Positions 43,909-55,074 are shown, counted from the stretch's first letter. The stretch is DNA of 64,000 nucleotides from Hermatobates lingyangjiaoensis (GCA_026182355.1 JAPFBL010000104.1:3465501-3529500), one strand, 5' to 3'. Program-made: numbers and translations. The notes: a model not told the origin generated them from the sequence alone.

Positions 43909-43919
43909 CCATTTCCTTG
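43909..43919 (+). repeat. Right target-site duplication of the LINE
   Basis: CCATTTCCTTG, the second copy of the TSD. It also supplies most of the 5' strand of stem I of the hammerhead-like motif at 43917. Confidence 0.75.
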
Positions 43920-43956
43920 CCTGAAGATACCAGAGAATGGTTGAAACATGTCGCAA
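43917..43956 (+). ncRNA. Hammerhead-like motif of the 628 bp unit, copy D
   Basis: TTGC, CTGAAGA, T, ACC-AGAGAAT-GGT, T, GAAA, C-AT-G, TC, GCAA. Stem I UUGC/GCAA, stem II 3-4 bp, one-pair stem III; cleavage would follow GUC at 43952. Compared with copy A, one stem II pair is lost. Confidence 0.6.
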
Positions 43957-44449
43957 ATACCACCACCAGGTCAACAGTGCAGAACTTTTCATCACCTACC
44001 AGCCACCCATCAATAGCAGCAATAACATTCAACTGAAGAAAAAACATGAACATAAGAAACCGAAGAGAACAATATACAAAACCTACAACTTGAAGATGTT
44101 TCTACGAGAAGAAGTTGGATTCCAGTGTCAACATCTCTTAATAATCAAGAGGGACTGTGCAACCTCTACCCCTGTTGGCATGAAGATGAAGGCGGCTTTT
44201 CGCAGTAAACAACCGAGAGTATCATTTAAATATCCAGCAATATCCGTAACAGAAAATAGTAAACAACACCCAACCACCACAAAAATCAAAAATAGAAAGG
44301 GAACAGGAGTTCACTGTAAAGTGAGGCTAATGTTTTCTGCCAAACATCATTTAACACAGAGGGACTGTGCAACCTCTATACCTATTGGCAGAATGCAAAG
44401 GCTTTTTGCTGAGCAGCGGGCAACTGGGACCTTACGCTTGGACCTGTAA
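43937..44449 (+). CDS. 170-codon ORF of the hammerhead-bearing unit, copy D
   Basis: Begins MVETCRKYHHQVNSAELFI; the start codon lies in the loop/stem II of the hammerhead-like motif, and the motif's GAAACATGTC is translated as ETC. The product is basic with a Lys-rich patch (LKKKHEHKKPKRTIYK), no membrane segment and no recognised domain. Internal repeat: RDCATSTPVGMKMKAAFRSK and RDCATSIPIGRMQRLFAEQ. Near identity with copy A over about 155 residues can also be explained by recent duplication, so coding is unproven. Confidence 0.35.
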   Translation: MVETCRKYHHQVNSAELFITYQPPINSSNNIQLKKKHEHKKPKRTIYKTYNLKMFLREEVGFQCQHLLIIKRDCATSTPVGMKMKAAFRSKQPRVSFKYPAISVTENSKQHPTTTKIKNRKGTGVHCKVRLMFSAKHHLTQRDCATSIPIGRMQRLFAEQRATGTLRLDL

Positions 44450-44514
44450 CTCTACTCCCATTGGTCAACATCGCATCGAATCATATTCCTTTCCCCGGAC
44501 AACCCTATAGAAAA

Positions 44515-44536
44515 ATATATATATATATATATATAT
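44515..44536. repeat. (TA)n right of the array
   Basis: Outer boundary of copy D and, at the same time, the left neighbour of a family G PLE end. Confidence 0.9.
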
Positions 44537-44670
44537 TGAGTAGAAGTTTGCTTCTCAACGCGAGTACTTCGCACTTCTTCCCGATGACGACGGATGTCGA
44601 AATATCGAAGTGAGTTCTGTAGTGTCTTTTTGTCTGCTTTTCTATGTGTTAAAGTTTATATATATTTATA
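44537..44670 (+). repeat. PLE family G end with hammerhead-like motif
   Basis: Motif 44573-44611: CTTC, CCGATGA, C, GAC-GGAT-GTC, GAAA, TATC, GAAG. Stem I CUUC/GAAG; the core C-U is C-C. The tail GTGAGTTCTGTAGTGTC leads into a TA-rich stretch. Related to 17886-17922. Confidence 0.55.
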
Positions 44671-44850
44671 TTTCATTCTAAAGAGCAGATTTTTATCCAA
44701 ATATTAAGAAAATTAAAATAAAAATAATGTTACATTACCTATAGTATAAACAAATTTTGACGAATTTAGTAATAATTAATGAAAGCTTAATAATAATAAT
44801 ATAATGTTTATTTTTTTAACTTTTGTCTTTTATAGTGTACCTACCTAGTA

Positions 44851-45442
44851 TACGAGGTGTGATCAAAAAGTAAGGATGCTTTTAAAATATCATGCGCACT
44901 GTATAATATAATTTCAAAGTTTTTTGTATGTTGGTACACTTTTCAAAATCATATATTCACTGTTTTGACTATACATCATCTGTTGCTTTTATGTAAGAGG
45001 TATAAAGGTTAGGCTCGTGTTTGCATGCTCGGCGCTTTCTGCTGTTGAAAAAATTATTACCTATGGAAATACTTCTATCACTCACAAACATTTGTTTTTT
45101 CTCAAGTTGACTCCGCTCACAGTCAACATTTCAGAAGTGTTTGAGGTTTTAGTACCTCAAAAAATTAATAAAAATTCTCCAGTACTTTATTTTCAATCGC
45201 AAAAAGTCTTCGTAAACGCAAACACGTTCAACACATGCTATATAGTTGCCACAAAACTGAGAACATTGTGTGTGAGGAGTGCCAATACAAAAAAAAAATA
45301 AATTAGAAGAGCACGCTTTTATATTATTATTTATTATTAATAATAAATTTATTTATTCATTTATTAAGTAATAAATAAATTAAAATAGTATAGAGCACGC
45401 TAAATTCCACATGTCACCTTAATTTTTGATCACACCTCATTC
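44851..45442. mobile_element. Non-autonomous mariner-type element
   Basis: Left end TACGAGGTGTGATCAAAAAG with TAAGG and right end CCTTAATTTTTGATCACACC with TCAT form terminal inverted repeats of about 25 bp with two or three mismatches. The left end is preceded by TA; the right flank is TT, so the TA target duplication is mutated on one side. Length about 590 bp. The 94-codon ORF at 45017-45301 shows no transposase motif. Confidence 0.7.
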
Positions 45443-45444
45443 TG

Positions 45445-46140
45445 ATTTCAATATTCTGTATAAAATATTAGCGGACTGTTTTTCATACAAATTCACCAAA
45501 TCTAAAGTATATTAGTCAATAGAAATGTATACTTTAATTAAATAAAAGGTAAGAACATATAATGATATACTGAAGAAAAGTTAAATAGTTCAAGTGAAGA
45601 AGGGTATAGCATACAGCATAGTGTGTGTAACTGAATGATTAGAAAGGTGGTAGTGGGCATGCTAATTGTGGAATACAAAATAGGCCAGCCATACGTTAAG
45701 AGGTCAGTTTTATGTTACCACTAAAGCAGGCTTATCATAGTTCTTGCTCCAAGTTAACCCCATAAATGTTTAGAATTGCTGAAAGAGAAATGGCCAGGGA
45801 GCAAAATATGAGACTAGAGAGAAAAAAGTAGCGGAGGAGGTGTGGGCAGGCCATTGAAATAAGTAATTAGGGCAACATTAGGGTCGGTGCTAAATCTTTA
45901 GCGGCTGATAAAAACCGCCCAATACGGGACCTTCTTGTGTCATTAAGGGTTGAAAGCACACCTAAACCTACTGCGCTGTCTATTTCCACGTCTTTTAGTC
46001 GACTCGTATAACTGCCATTCACTTTCTGCTGACATTTCTGACATTTTATTCAATCTCCAGATGCCAAGATTCACTACGTTTTTAGGGATTCGTCATATAT
46101 CATTCGACCCTTTACTACCTCATTATCTAAGCTTTTCAAA
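45445..46140. other. No gene recognised
   Basis: AT-rich. The 74-codon ORF at 45950-46174 lacks motifs and overlaps a PLE family F tail at its end (GAGTTTAATTTGAACTTGAA). Confidence 0.4.
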
Positions 46141-46144
46141 AAGT

Positions 46145-46330
46145 TTTGAGTTTAATTTGAACTTGAAGAACTGACCGAGTCCCGATAAACTATAGTTCTG
46201 CTTCTATTTCACGGTCGATACTTTTATCAATACATATATATATATATATAAAAAATTCAATAATATATCAACCGTTGGATAGAATAGGTGTATAATGTAA
46301 TCGGGATTCGGTCAATTTTCCAGGATCAAA
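46145..46330. repeat. PLE family F ends around a (TA)n tract
   Basis: A plus tail (TTTAATTTGAACTTGAAGAA, CTGACCGAGT) ends at (TA)n 46233-46250; beyond it lies GAATAGGTGTATAATGTAATC and GGGATTCGGTCAATTTT, as in the 3376-3446 palindrome. Same tail as 63250-63300. Confidence 0.55.
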
Positions 46331-46344
46331 ATCATTTCCATCAA

Positions 46345-46465
46345 CATTTCCTTCATTCTTTCTCCTTTTATTTTCTTTCTTTCTACTCTCCTGAAGACGG
46401 CAAGACGCCGAAATTATCGAGATTCGTGAGTGTTCGTCCTTTTTCTTGTGTTCTCTAGCTGTAAC

Positions 46466-46527
<62 letters not shown>
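46345..46527 (+). repeat. PLE family D end with hammerhead-like motif and (TA)n
   Basis: Motif 46386-46423: TCTC, CTGAAGA, C, GGC-AAGAC-GCC, GAAA, TTATC, GAGA. The tail runs into (TA)n 46471-46527, and a minus-oriented family A tail (GTTCAAACCACAATATGAAA) starts on the far side of the same tract. Confidence 0.65.
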
Positions 46528-46529
<2 letters not shown>

Positions 46530-46644
46530 GTTCAAACCACAATATGAAATGAAAGAAAAGACTAACCACACATATGCAACACTATTTTTCTCTCTTTTTC
46601 GAAATTTGGTCTCGCGTCAAGCAGTAAAACACATTTAAACTAAC

Positions 46645-46685
46645 ATTTCATCTATATTTGTAGACATTCTCAGGACTATATCAAT
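46645..46685 (-). ncRNA. Hammerhead-like remnant, family F
   Basis: Minus: CCTGAGAATGTCTACAAATA then TAGATGAAATGTTAG. CUGANGA-like box (CTGAGAA), a TCTA/TAGA stem II and a GAAA box. Orientation is opposite to the neighbouring family D end. Confidence 0.4.
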
Positions 46686-46699
46686 ATAGCAGTTGGTAT

Positions 46700-48600
46700 T
46701 TTACCTTGGTATTTTTGTATTACAAAATACTTTACAAGACTGATATATATTTAAATCAAACCACAGTGTTGCTCTCAGCGAAAATCGATATAACAATTTG
46801 ATTACTCAGAAAAATTTGGAAAAACTCATAAAAACTGCTTCCTATAAGAAACTGGAAGCAACAAAATATCCTGTAATTGCTAACTAATAAAACATATAGT
46901 TTACAGTGGTTATCGGAATCCATTTAATAATTACATATATATTATATAAATATATTACATAGAGTCAATCTATAAAATGTGAGTTCATTTTCCTATATTC
47001 AATTTACTAGTAAAATTAATTTTGAGTAGAGGTACAATTTAATAAATTCTCATAAATTTTGTCATTAAGGTTATTAAATCAGTATACCGACTTACAATTG
47101 CGTTCTAATGTTGAAATTTTCCACTAATTTTATTGGAAAAACGTGTTTTATGTTTGAGTGAGCTGCAAAAGGAGTTGAAATCTTTATTTAGATACCTGGT
47201 TTTACTTTAAATAAGTTGGTTTTAAAAGTGAACTCTAACAAGTTTTTGACGTAATACAGGATTAGGGAATATCTTTCTATCACTCATTGAGGAATTACGT
47301 GAGGACTTACGTGATCATCATGGGATCCCCTGAGCCAGTGCAAGCATGCTAGTCACTGTGCTACTATGTCTCTCAGTGAAATAAAAAGCATCAACAATAA
47401 TAGTAGTTGTGTTAATAATAATTTATCATATATAATAATATAACAAAGATATAATGGTAAAAAAGAAGAAAAAATATATCATGTAAGGACATTGAAATAT
47501 AGTTTCTCATATAACTGTGAAAATAGGAAAATGTTGGTATTGGTTGTTGAAACTGTAATAGAGGAAGTGTTGGCGAAGCAGGCGTGGGAGGATGGGTCAG
47601 ATATACGAGAGGTAGGTGATAAGAGAGTTGTCAGGATTTACCGAACCCCTTTACTTTTCAACTTTTATCTAAAGCAGTTCATTTGTCTCCCTGAGAAATG
47701 GCAAAAATAATGCCAGCTAGCCCCATAATTAACCAACACTTATTTGGCTTAAAGACTTTCTCGCCGCAGGTGAGAAATAACGGTGGGTCTATAAACAAAT
47801 AGCTTTTGGCAAACATGTTATGGTACTCTTTGCAACGTATCCTTTCTCTTTTGGAAAAAATCCTTTGTTATTCTATTAACATAATGCTTTTTAATATCAA
47901 CTATCTGTAGTATAGTGTTGGTCTTATATTTTAAAAAATTGTAAACAAAATTAATAAATTGTCACTAATAGCCCAAAATTTTATAATATCCTTCTTTCAA
48001 CTATATAAAAATAAATTAATTGGATTTTAATAAAATAAAATGCTCTAAACCGACAGTTTCATATAGCTAAAACATGGAATTTTCATATGAGCTTTTTGCC
48101 CCGTCTGTCTATATTTACAGAAATGTTTACCTGTAGAACAGTAATGTGAGTAATCTGGGTTTTATGTTTCAGCTGTTTTGATTAATCGTTATTTGAGTAA
48201 ACTGGTACCAGCTTATCAAGGAAACAATCAAAACCATTTTTAAAATACAGTTTCATATATTAATTATTATTTGTTTTAATTAAATGGAAATGAAATACAT
48301 CCAAATTTGTTGATTCAATTAGATGTATTTCACTGACTTAGAATATTCCATTTTGCTTCATTTAAAAGCACTAAAAAGAACGAACAAATTAAGAACATAC
48401 CTTAAAGTTTTAATGTTTATACTTAACACAACAACAGCACTCGTAAATCATTCGAGCTATATTTAAATTCTAACTACTATTATTGAAAATATACTTTACT
48501 AATTTTAGTTTCACAAATAACGTCATTAACAAAGAAATCTTCAATGAGCATATCAATATTTTATTCTACCCCATCCCTCGTCTACTGCTTTTACTTATTT
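46700..48600. other. No gene recognised; possible old SINE near 47290
   Basis: On minus around 47380-47290: GACATAGTAGCACAGTGACT and GGCTCAGGGGATCCC resemble an A box and a weak B box of a tRNA-derived SINE, but the body matches neither other SINE copy. The 72-codon ORF at 47492-47710 is unassigned. Confidence 0.35.
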
Positions 48601-48605
48601 CTGAA

Positions 48606-48608
<3 letters not shown>

Positions 48609-48641
<33 letters not shown>
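48609..48641. repeat. (TA)n left of the 340 bp palindrome
   Basis: Partner tract lies at 49014-49034. Confidence 0.9.
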
Positions 48642-48644
<3 letters not shown>

Positions 48645-48715
48645 TAATAATCAAAATAACACTTGATATAATAGATGGATTAATTTACCACAATGAAAAC
48701 AATTTTTTAAAACAA

Positions 48716-48753
48716 TGCTCTAAGGCCTTTCGTTAACACATCTTCGGAGAGCA
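48716..48753 (-). ncRNA. Hammerhead-like motif, family B (left arm)
   Basis: Minus: TGCTCT, CCGAAGA, TGTGTTAAC, GAAA, GGCCTT, AGAGCA. Stem I is 6 bp; the CTGA box reads CCGA, so activity is doubtful. Stem II is 2-3 bp. Confidence 0.5.
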
Positions 48754-48934
48754 AGTGAACTAAAAAAACAGTAAATACTTGTTAACTTGGCTGATTGAAA
48801 TTTCCAGAATTGATGGCAACCCTGAATGTGTTTAATAATGAAGACTTCATTATTAAACACATTCAGGGTTGCCATCAATTCTGGAAATTTCAATCAGCCA
48901 AGTTAACAAGTATTTACTGTTTTTTTAGTTCACT

Positions 48935-48972
48935 TGCTCTCCGAAGATGTGTTAACGAAAGGCCTTAGAGCA
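48935..48972 (+). ncRNA. Hammerhead-like motif, family B (right arm)
   Basis: Mirror of 48716-48753, with the same CCGAAGA substitution, so the change predates the inverted duplication. Confidence 0.5.
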
Positions 48973-49039
48973 TTGTTTTAAAAAATTGTTTTCATTGTGG
49001 TAAATTAATCCATATATATATATATATATATATAACATT

Positions 49040-51225
49040 CATAACTCCTTTTCATGGAATATCCAATATTTCTAGACACGGTTACCTTTCTGCCTCTGTC
49101 GACTACTACTTACAACCTTTCATTCGTGTTCAACTTTCTTTATATAATAAACTTTCTATTTTCTCCTTCAAAAGATTTTTATCATTCTATCCTTATGGTT
49201 ACTATGTTTCCTTTATGCTTTGATTCACTAATTTGGTAGTATAGATTCTCTATGAATTATCATTTCCTGCAGAACTCATTACACTATGTTTAAATTTTTT
49301 TTACAATAAATTTCTGTTTGATGGTCCTTATTACCTTCAAACTATAAGTACTGCTCTGGTTGGAATTATGGCCCCTAAATTTCTAATTTATTCATTATAC
49401 CTAATTTACAATATACTTCGCTTTTTGGTTATCAGTTCCCTCCTCCGATATACATCCGCTACATGTACACAATTGATCTAAGTGTCACTGTCGAACTTTA
49501 GCATTCAAAGGATCCTGTTAGTTTTTGTTCTTGTTTTTTCTTTTTTACTGGTTACAGCCCAACATACCGTTAGAGATGGTATTTTATCATTTTCTATTAT
49601 AAGGAGAAATAGTGTGACTCCAATTTCTTGAACAAGTGTTCAGAAATAAACTGATCACTTGTTCTTTTAATCTGGATATTTTTCAAAACTTAATTGTATG
49701 TAAATGATATGTAGCTTATCACTTTATTACTTCTTATACATATGGAGCTTTCTTAATTTACAGATCTACTGTTATAACACAGATGCTACATTACAGGAAA
49801 TTCTCGCATAAACTTGATTAAGCAGTTTGATTTGTTTATAATTAAACATTCGTTCAATTACAAAAAACTGAACTGAATTAACGAAATACACACTCACTTA
49901 CATCACTGGTAGTAAATTGATATAGTCAACCGGTTGATGAATTCTGGGATAAACTTGCAGAAGTAATTTCCTTTACTCTAATATTTTGCATTCCGTTAAT
50001 CATCTTTTACTTTACTATAAGTAAAGTATAGTGATCGTGAAAAAATTCAATCTCCTGATTTTGACGGAATTAAATGTCTTGATGTCCCAAAAGTCGTTTT
50101 ATGAAGTTTTTTTGATGATGTCTATGTGTGTATGTGTGGGTGAGTGTGTTAGCAATGTTTTTACCATGCTACGGTCCAAAATCTTTGATGGATAAATTGA
50201 TATTTTACAAAAAAAATAAGCCCCAAGTATAGATGATCCCTATTGTTTGGGAAGAATTATTCATGATGGGAAAGTCACTTTTTTTGCCAAAAACCGGTTT
50301 TTAGAAAACATTTTTTCTCCTAAACTGCAAACTCTAGAGTTTTGAAATTTGGGTATTATCTTTGTCGTTACAAATGGAATAAACGAAATATATATTCAGA
50401 ATTTTAAAACAAAGAAAAATATTTTTTATTCAATAAAATGTAAAAATTTTAACTTTTAATTCAATCTCAAAGCTTGCGAAAGCGATACAAGCCATACAGT
50501 TTGACGGATCAAAATGAAACTATGCCTAAAAATAGAACATTATGTTTTGAAATAGAACATTATGATTTGAAATATTTTTTTCAAAATTGCATTCTCCAAA
50601 GAGGCGTTAAAGTACAATTCTTGAACTTTAAATGTTTTTTTGACGCTAAATGGCTCATTCAAAAATCATGAAAATTTGTCCAAACATGGAGCACAAAATT
50701 GGTAATTTATAAAAAAAATTCATGAAATTTCAATTATGGCAAAGAGCAATAAAGCTGTAAAAACTGATTGTTTATGCTAAACTAAGGGATCACCTGCTAT
50801 ATTTGTCGAATTTTTGATATTTTTTTACATTGTTTACATTGACTTAGAATTGTTTCAGTGAATTCACCGAAATAATATAATATTTAGAGGTATAATGAAA
50901 TTTTTTAATTTATTTAATGACTTATATGTGATGAAAGAAGAATAAAATTTGTATATGTAAAATGTCAACAACAATAGAGCATATGAAACATATAATTTCT
51001 GATCCTTTTTATAGTATAATGGGTTTGATTAGAACAAAATGATTTAATCAATCTATATGTTGCACACTTCTACAAAGCTGGTGAAACTGTTGATGAAATC
51101 ACCATCAGATGGTGATTTTTTTACGTTTATGAATAACACTATTATTGGGTAATAGTGAAGTTTCTGGAATGAACTTTTACGTCCTATAGAAGGGTTTCTA
51201 TGTTTTTGTCTAATTTCCAGTTTTT
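49040..51225. other. No gene recognised; anonymous repeat-like stretch
   Basis: The 50030-50350 stretch (TTTGATGATGTCTATGTGTG, then GTGGGTGAGTGTGTTAGC) has the flavour of an interspersed repeat, but no termini were found. A hairpin CACCATC-A-GATGGTG followed by T8 lies at about 51100-51122. Confidence 0.35.
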
Positions 51226-51233
51226 TTCACTAA

Positions 51234-52038
51234 CAGGTTCCCAACCTGTGAGTCGCGACCCCAAGCGGGGTCGTGACACCAATGCCATGGGGTCGCCATT
51301 TGATTTTGACTCGAACGTGAATATTATATAAAACACGGTAAAAACAGAAGACAGTTAAACAAATAACATTATAAAATAAAATTAAGACAATTATATAAAT
51401 TCACACTATGAAACTAAATGTAACAGTTCATTAAGTCACTGAACATAACGTCCGAGACATGTATTGAACATGTTTCGTTTCACTTGAAAGACCTTAGTCT
51501 TCTTTCTCTTTTCTTATGTGGTTTGGACGTAAAAAAAACACTACTTCAAAAGTTATGCAAAAATATACAAGCATGATCTAGTTGTGCTAGGAATATTACG
51601 CACCCTTTTGATGTTAAACAACCAATGTAGACAATAGATCGAAAAAAATATCTGATTAAACTGCAAACCGAAATAAATTAGATGTGGAACACGACTTGAG
51701 GTGTGCCATATCGACAAAGGAGCCCCGGATAGAATTGCTAGCTAAAAAGCTGCAATACCAGCCGTCTCATACTTTAGTAAAGTTACATAACGGTATGAAA
51801 TTTGTTTGTTTGAATACTTTGAAATTGATTTGCAATGAATTAATGTTTTGAAATTAATGAATAAATTCTATATTAATCATATATTTAAGGAATATACAGT
51901 TACTTCACTAATAAATTGCAATATATGCCAGTTTCTTATAGAAAAAATAAATGTATAAAAGATATTTTAACGACTGGGGTCGCTTCCTGATTGCTTGTTC
52001 TAAAATGGGTCGCTATATTTGAAAGATTGGGACCGCTG
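51234..52038 (+). mobile_element. hAT-type element, deletion derivative
   Basis: Left end CAGGTTCCCAACCTGTGAGT with CGCGACCCC; right end inverted, CAGCGGTCCCAATC...GCGACCC. Flanked by ACTAA on both sides (51229-51233, 52039-52043). The interior holds the C-terminus of a hAT transposase and an inserted or captured family A PLE scrap (51480-51530). hAT elements normally duplicate 8 bp, so the 5 bp match may be partial decay. Confidence 0.65.
51675..51775 (+). pseudogene. hAT transposase C-terminal remnant
   Basis: Reads NKLDVEHDLRCAISTKEPRI then ELLAKKLQYQPSH. The DLR.A.S...PRI..L....Q.QPSH ending is that of the ZBED5/FAM200-like group of hAT-derived proteins. Only about 35 residues remain. 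Confidence 0.6.
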
Positions 52039-52044
52039 ACTAAT

Positions 52045-55000
52045 AGTTCATACCATTATTTTTAAAAATGTCAAACTTACAGCTTTTAAATTTAAAATTT
52101 TACAGATAAGTCGGTTTTGAACTTGATTTAAGAATGCAAAGGTGGCTAATTACCAATATATTTTTTTCTCAATATACATTTACAGAAAAAGCTTATAGCA
52201 GAGCACAGCACGTGGGAAAAAATTACATTCCCTCAGAGATTTATGATTTTTGACAAAGGGAAAGAAAAGTGAGTTTTTAAGAAACTCTAGCATCCCATGA
52301 AATTCCCAGTATAATAATTTGATAAAAGATCAAAAATGTAGAACATCATTCAGAATTAAAAAAAAGCTTTTAAAAATAATAAATGAAATTATCGTATACC
52401 ATAAATTAAAAATTATTTGAAAACGACATTATTTCTTACATGTTTTTGACATTTCAGACAAAAACTTGGTAATGTCTTTAAATACTAAAAATATTTTCAA
52501 GTTGTGAATGGGAAAATTTGTCTTAAGTATTAAATGTAGAAGGAGGTCAGATAATCTATGTATAAGATCCACGAGCTATTGGAGCAAAAGCCATGCCCTC
52601 TTGTAGGAAATTATTTCGTATAAGCAAATTTTCACTTTGGCTTTTCATAATGTTATTACTGCTGTAGTCATACTAATGATTGTATATCCATTATTTCTGT
52701 GACATACAAAAAAGGCTTATCTATTGATAAGTGGACCAATCACTATCTGTACTACCTCAGGAATGAAAGACTAATAAACATCTCCCATTTAGGCGATAAT
52801 ATTATGCTTAAATGAAACATTGTATATTATATAACCAAAAAGTTTTATATTAAGTGTACTTATGGTAAAGTTGAGTGTAGGCTAGTCCAGATTTTTTTTA
52901 ATTATGTATGCTAATGCCTTACGAACCATTTCATGCATTCATATTAGCTAGAATAATGTTCATTTGTAATAAATCATTAGCTAAATGATCCCATTAATAA
53001 CTAAATTTGTTTCTTTACAATAATTTCTTATACTTGCAACTACAGTTCTATATCATACAATTGTATCTCAAAATTCTAAAGGATTAGTTATTAAAATAGA
53101 ATAGATAACAAAATATTATACAATTAATTGTGAATTAATCGTTTAACACATCATGAAAGAGTTAAACGTATATTCAAGAGAAAATAACGCTTTCATATTA
53201 TGTATGATAATACTTAGTAACCTCAATCTAATTTCAACAAAAAAACAAAAATTCAAATGCAGAGCATTCATGTAAGACTTTGGTGCAGTACGAGACCTTC
53301 AGTACACTATATAGAACACACAAAAAAGACAAAAACTTGTTATTCCACAAATATCCTTTGATATAATTATACCTTTGAATTTATTAATTTCATTATGATT
53401 TGCAAATATCTTACATAACTCGGACATAATATGACAGGAAAGAGATGTTATAAAACGTATTGAATTGATTTGCTGTCTTATTTAGAATTCTAAATTATAG
53501 AATAAAAAAGCACCCAGAGATTAGTCAACTACAGATATAGTAGATGTTTATAATATTAGTAAATATGTTTAACAGAATTTAATTAAAATAAAGCCTCGAC
53601 TGGATGAGGAATAGCTAACTAAAGGCATGTACTAATCTGGTTCTTTTTTGATTAAAACTAATTAATTAAACTAAGACTATTACGTTGATGAAGATTTAAC
53701 AGTATAGGCAGTTAATGGTAACAAGTAGCAGATGTGGATAAAGTGTATTGTACTTATTCTTATCAATAATTTAAAATCAAATTTATAACAATATTAATGC
53801 AGCGATAAATGAATACAGTCTAACTAATTTTCTAGCTACAAACTATATAGTGTCAAAGGGGATCACGGACTAGAGGAGTGTTAGAGCGAATTCAATATCT
53901 AACTCGGTCCATCATCTGAATAATAGAATGAAATGCGTCAAATTATATACATTTTTCTTAAAAATATTATACAGAATTAAACAAAAAGAAACAATTATAA
54001 GATACAAAATTTTACATGAAATTGTAGTCGAAGTATCAAGGGGAAAAAAAAAGATACAAAATTGCCATAAAAGACTGAATAATTAATCATAATAGACTAT
54101 GTAATGGCTTCCTTAACTTTAATACAGACTCTTCGTCAAGCAGGGTAACTCTAAGAAGATAAATACTACATAAGAATGTAGTAATAAAGACAAAGTGAGA
54201 TGCTACCTCATCAACACTGCTTCAAAAGAGAGAATCAAGCAAAATAAAAATGTGATATTAATTTACTCACGTGCCCAAAGTCTAAGAGATAAACATCATT
54301 CATCAATATGTTAAGTAGAATGGGATTATCCTTACCTGCAACAAAAGAGTTTCAACAAATCAATTACAACAACAACAAGAAACTGAAAGACTCATGACAC
54401 CCAATTTCAGCCAACAATAAGATTTGATTCATGGAACAACTTAGGGAGATATTCCCAATCTCCAAGTGACCTATAAATACCCCTGCACTGTATCGCTGTG
54501 TCTCTTCTAGAAATTTCATACAAAACATTTAACCTTACATTATTCGCTAGGGTAGATGTTGAATAACTGAAATAATACATTATAGGGTATATATGTATAC
54601 ATATCCTCATGTATTTAGGAAGCAGGACTCTATTTATGCGAACATTGTTATGGAGAACATAAAGAAGCCATTATGATAACCTCTGTGATAAGCACGGAAG
54701 ATGGAAATTAACCTGGACCTGCGTGAAACCTCACCATACCTTCTACCTTTTGGTAATCTCCCACAAGATGAATATATATAAAAATTTTACTCTGCGATGT
54801 TTTTTACTTCAATTTTTAGACATTGTTAAATTTTTGAAATTGTTATGTTTCTATTGTTGTATTTTAATGAATAAACTGGTCCACGGAGATCGAAATATGT
54901 TGCTGTATACTAATAAACATTTTGGTGAACTTGTGTATATTGTTTCTAATACATGTAGAATCAATGTGAGAGGGGTGAAAAAAATGAGTAGAAAATTGGT

Positions 55001-55070
55001 AGACAAATTGATAAAATGGGTGTGAAATTTTAAATTAGCATTATTTTTAACGAAACATGCATACATATAC
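52045..55070. other. AT-rich DNA, no gene recognised
   Basis: Only the second copy of the 40 bp repeat (52858-52900) was assigned. The ORF at 54723-55025 (100 codons) has no recognisable motif. Confidence 0.4.
52858..52900 (+). repeat. Dispersed 40 bp repeat, copy 2
   Basis: CTTATGGTAAAGTTGAGTGT then AGGCTAGTCCAGATTTTTTT; the most diverged of the three copies. Confidence 0.55.
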
Positions 55071-55074
55071 ATAT

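Larger units (their letters stand above)
43909..44515 (+). mobile_element. Hammerhead-bearing unit, copy D (plus orientation)
   Basis: Plus-oriented unit matching copy A, from CCATTTCCTTGCCTGAAG to GACAACCCTATAGAAAAA, followed by (TA)n at 44515-44536. Its ORF (43937-44449) is open. Confidence 0.75.
48674..49013. repeat. 340 bp near-perfect palindrome of two PLE family B ends
   Basis: Arms 48674-48842 and 48846-49013 are inverted copies with almost no mismatches, joined through a 3 bp centre (AATGAA-GAC-TTCATT). Each arm holds a family B hammerhead-like motif near its outer third and ends beside (TA)n. Confidence 0.85.
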
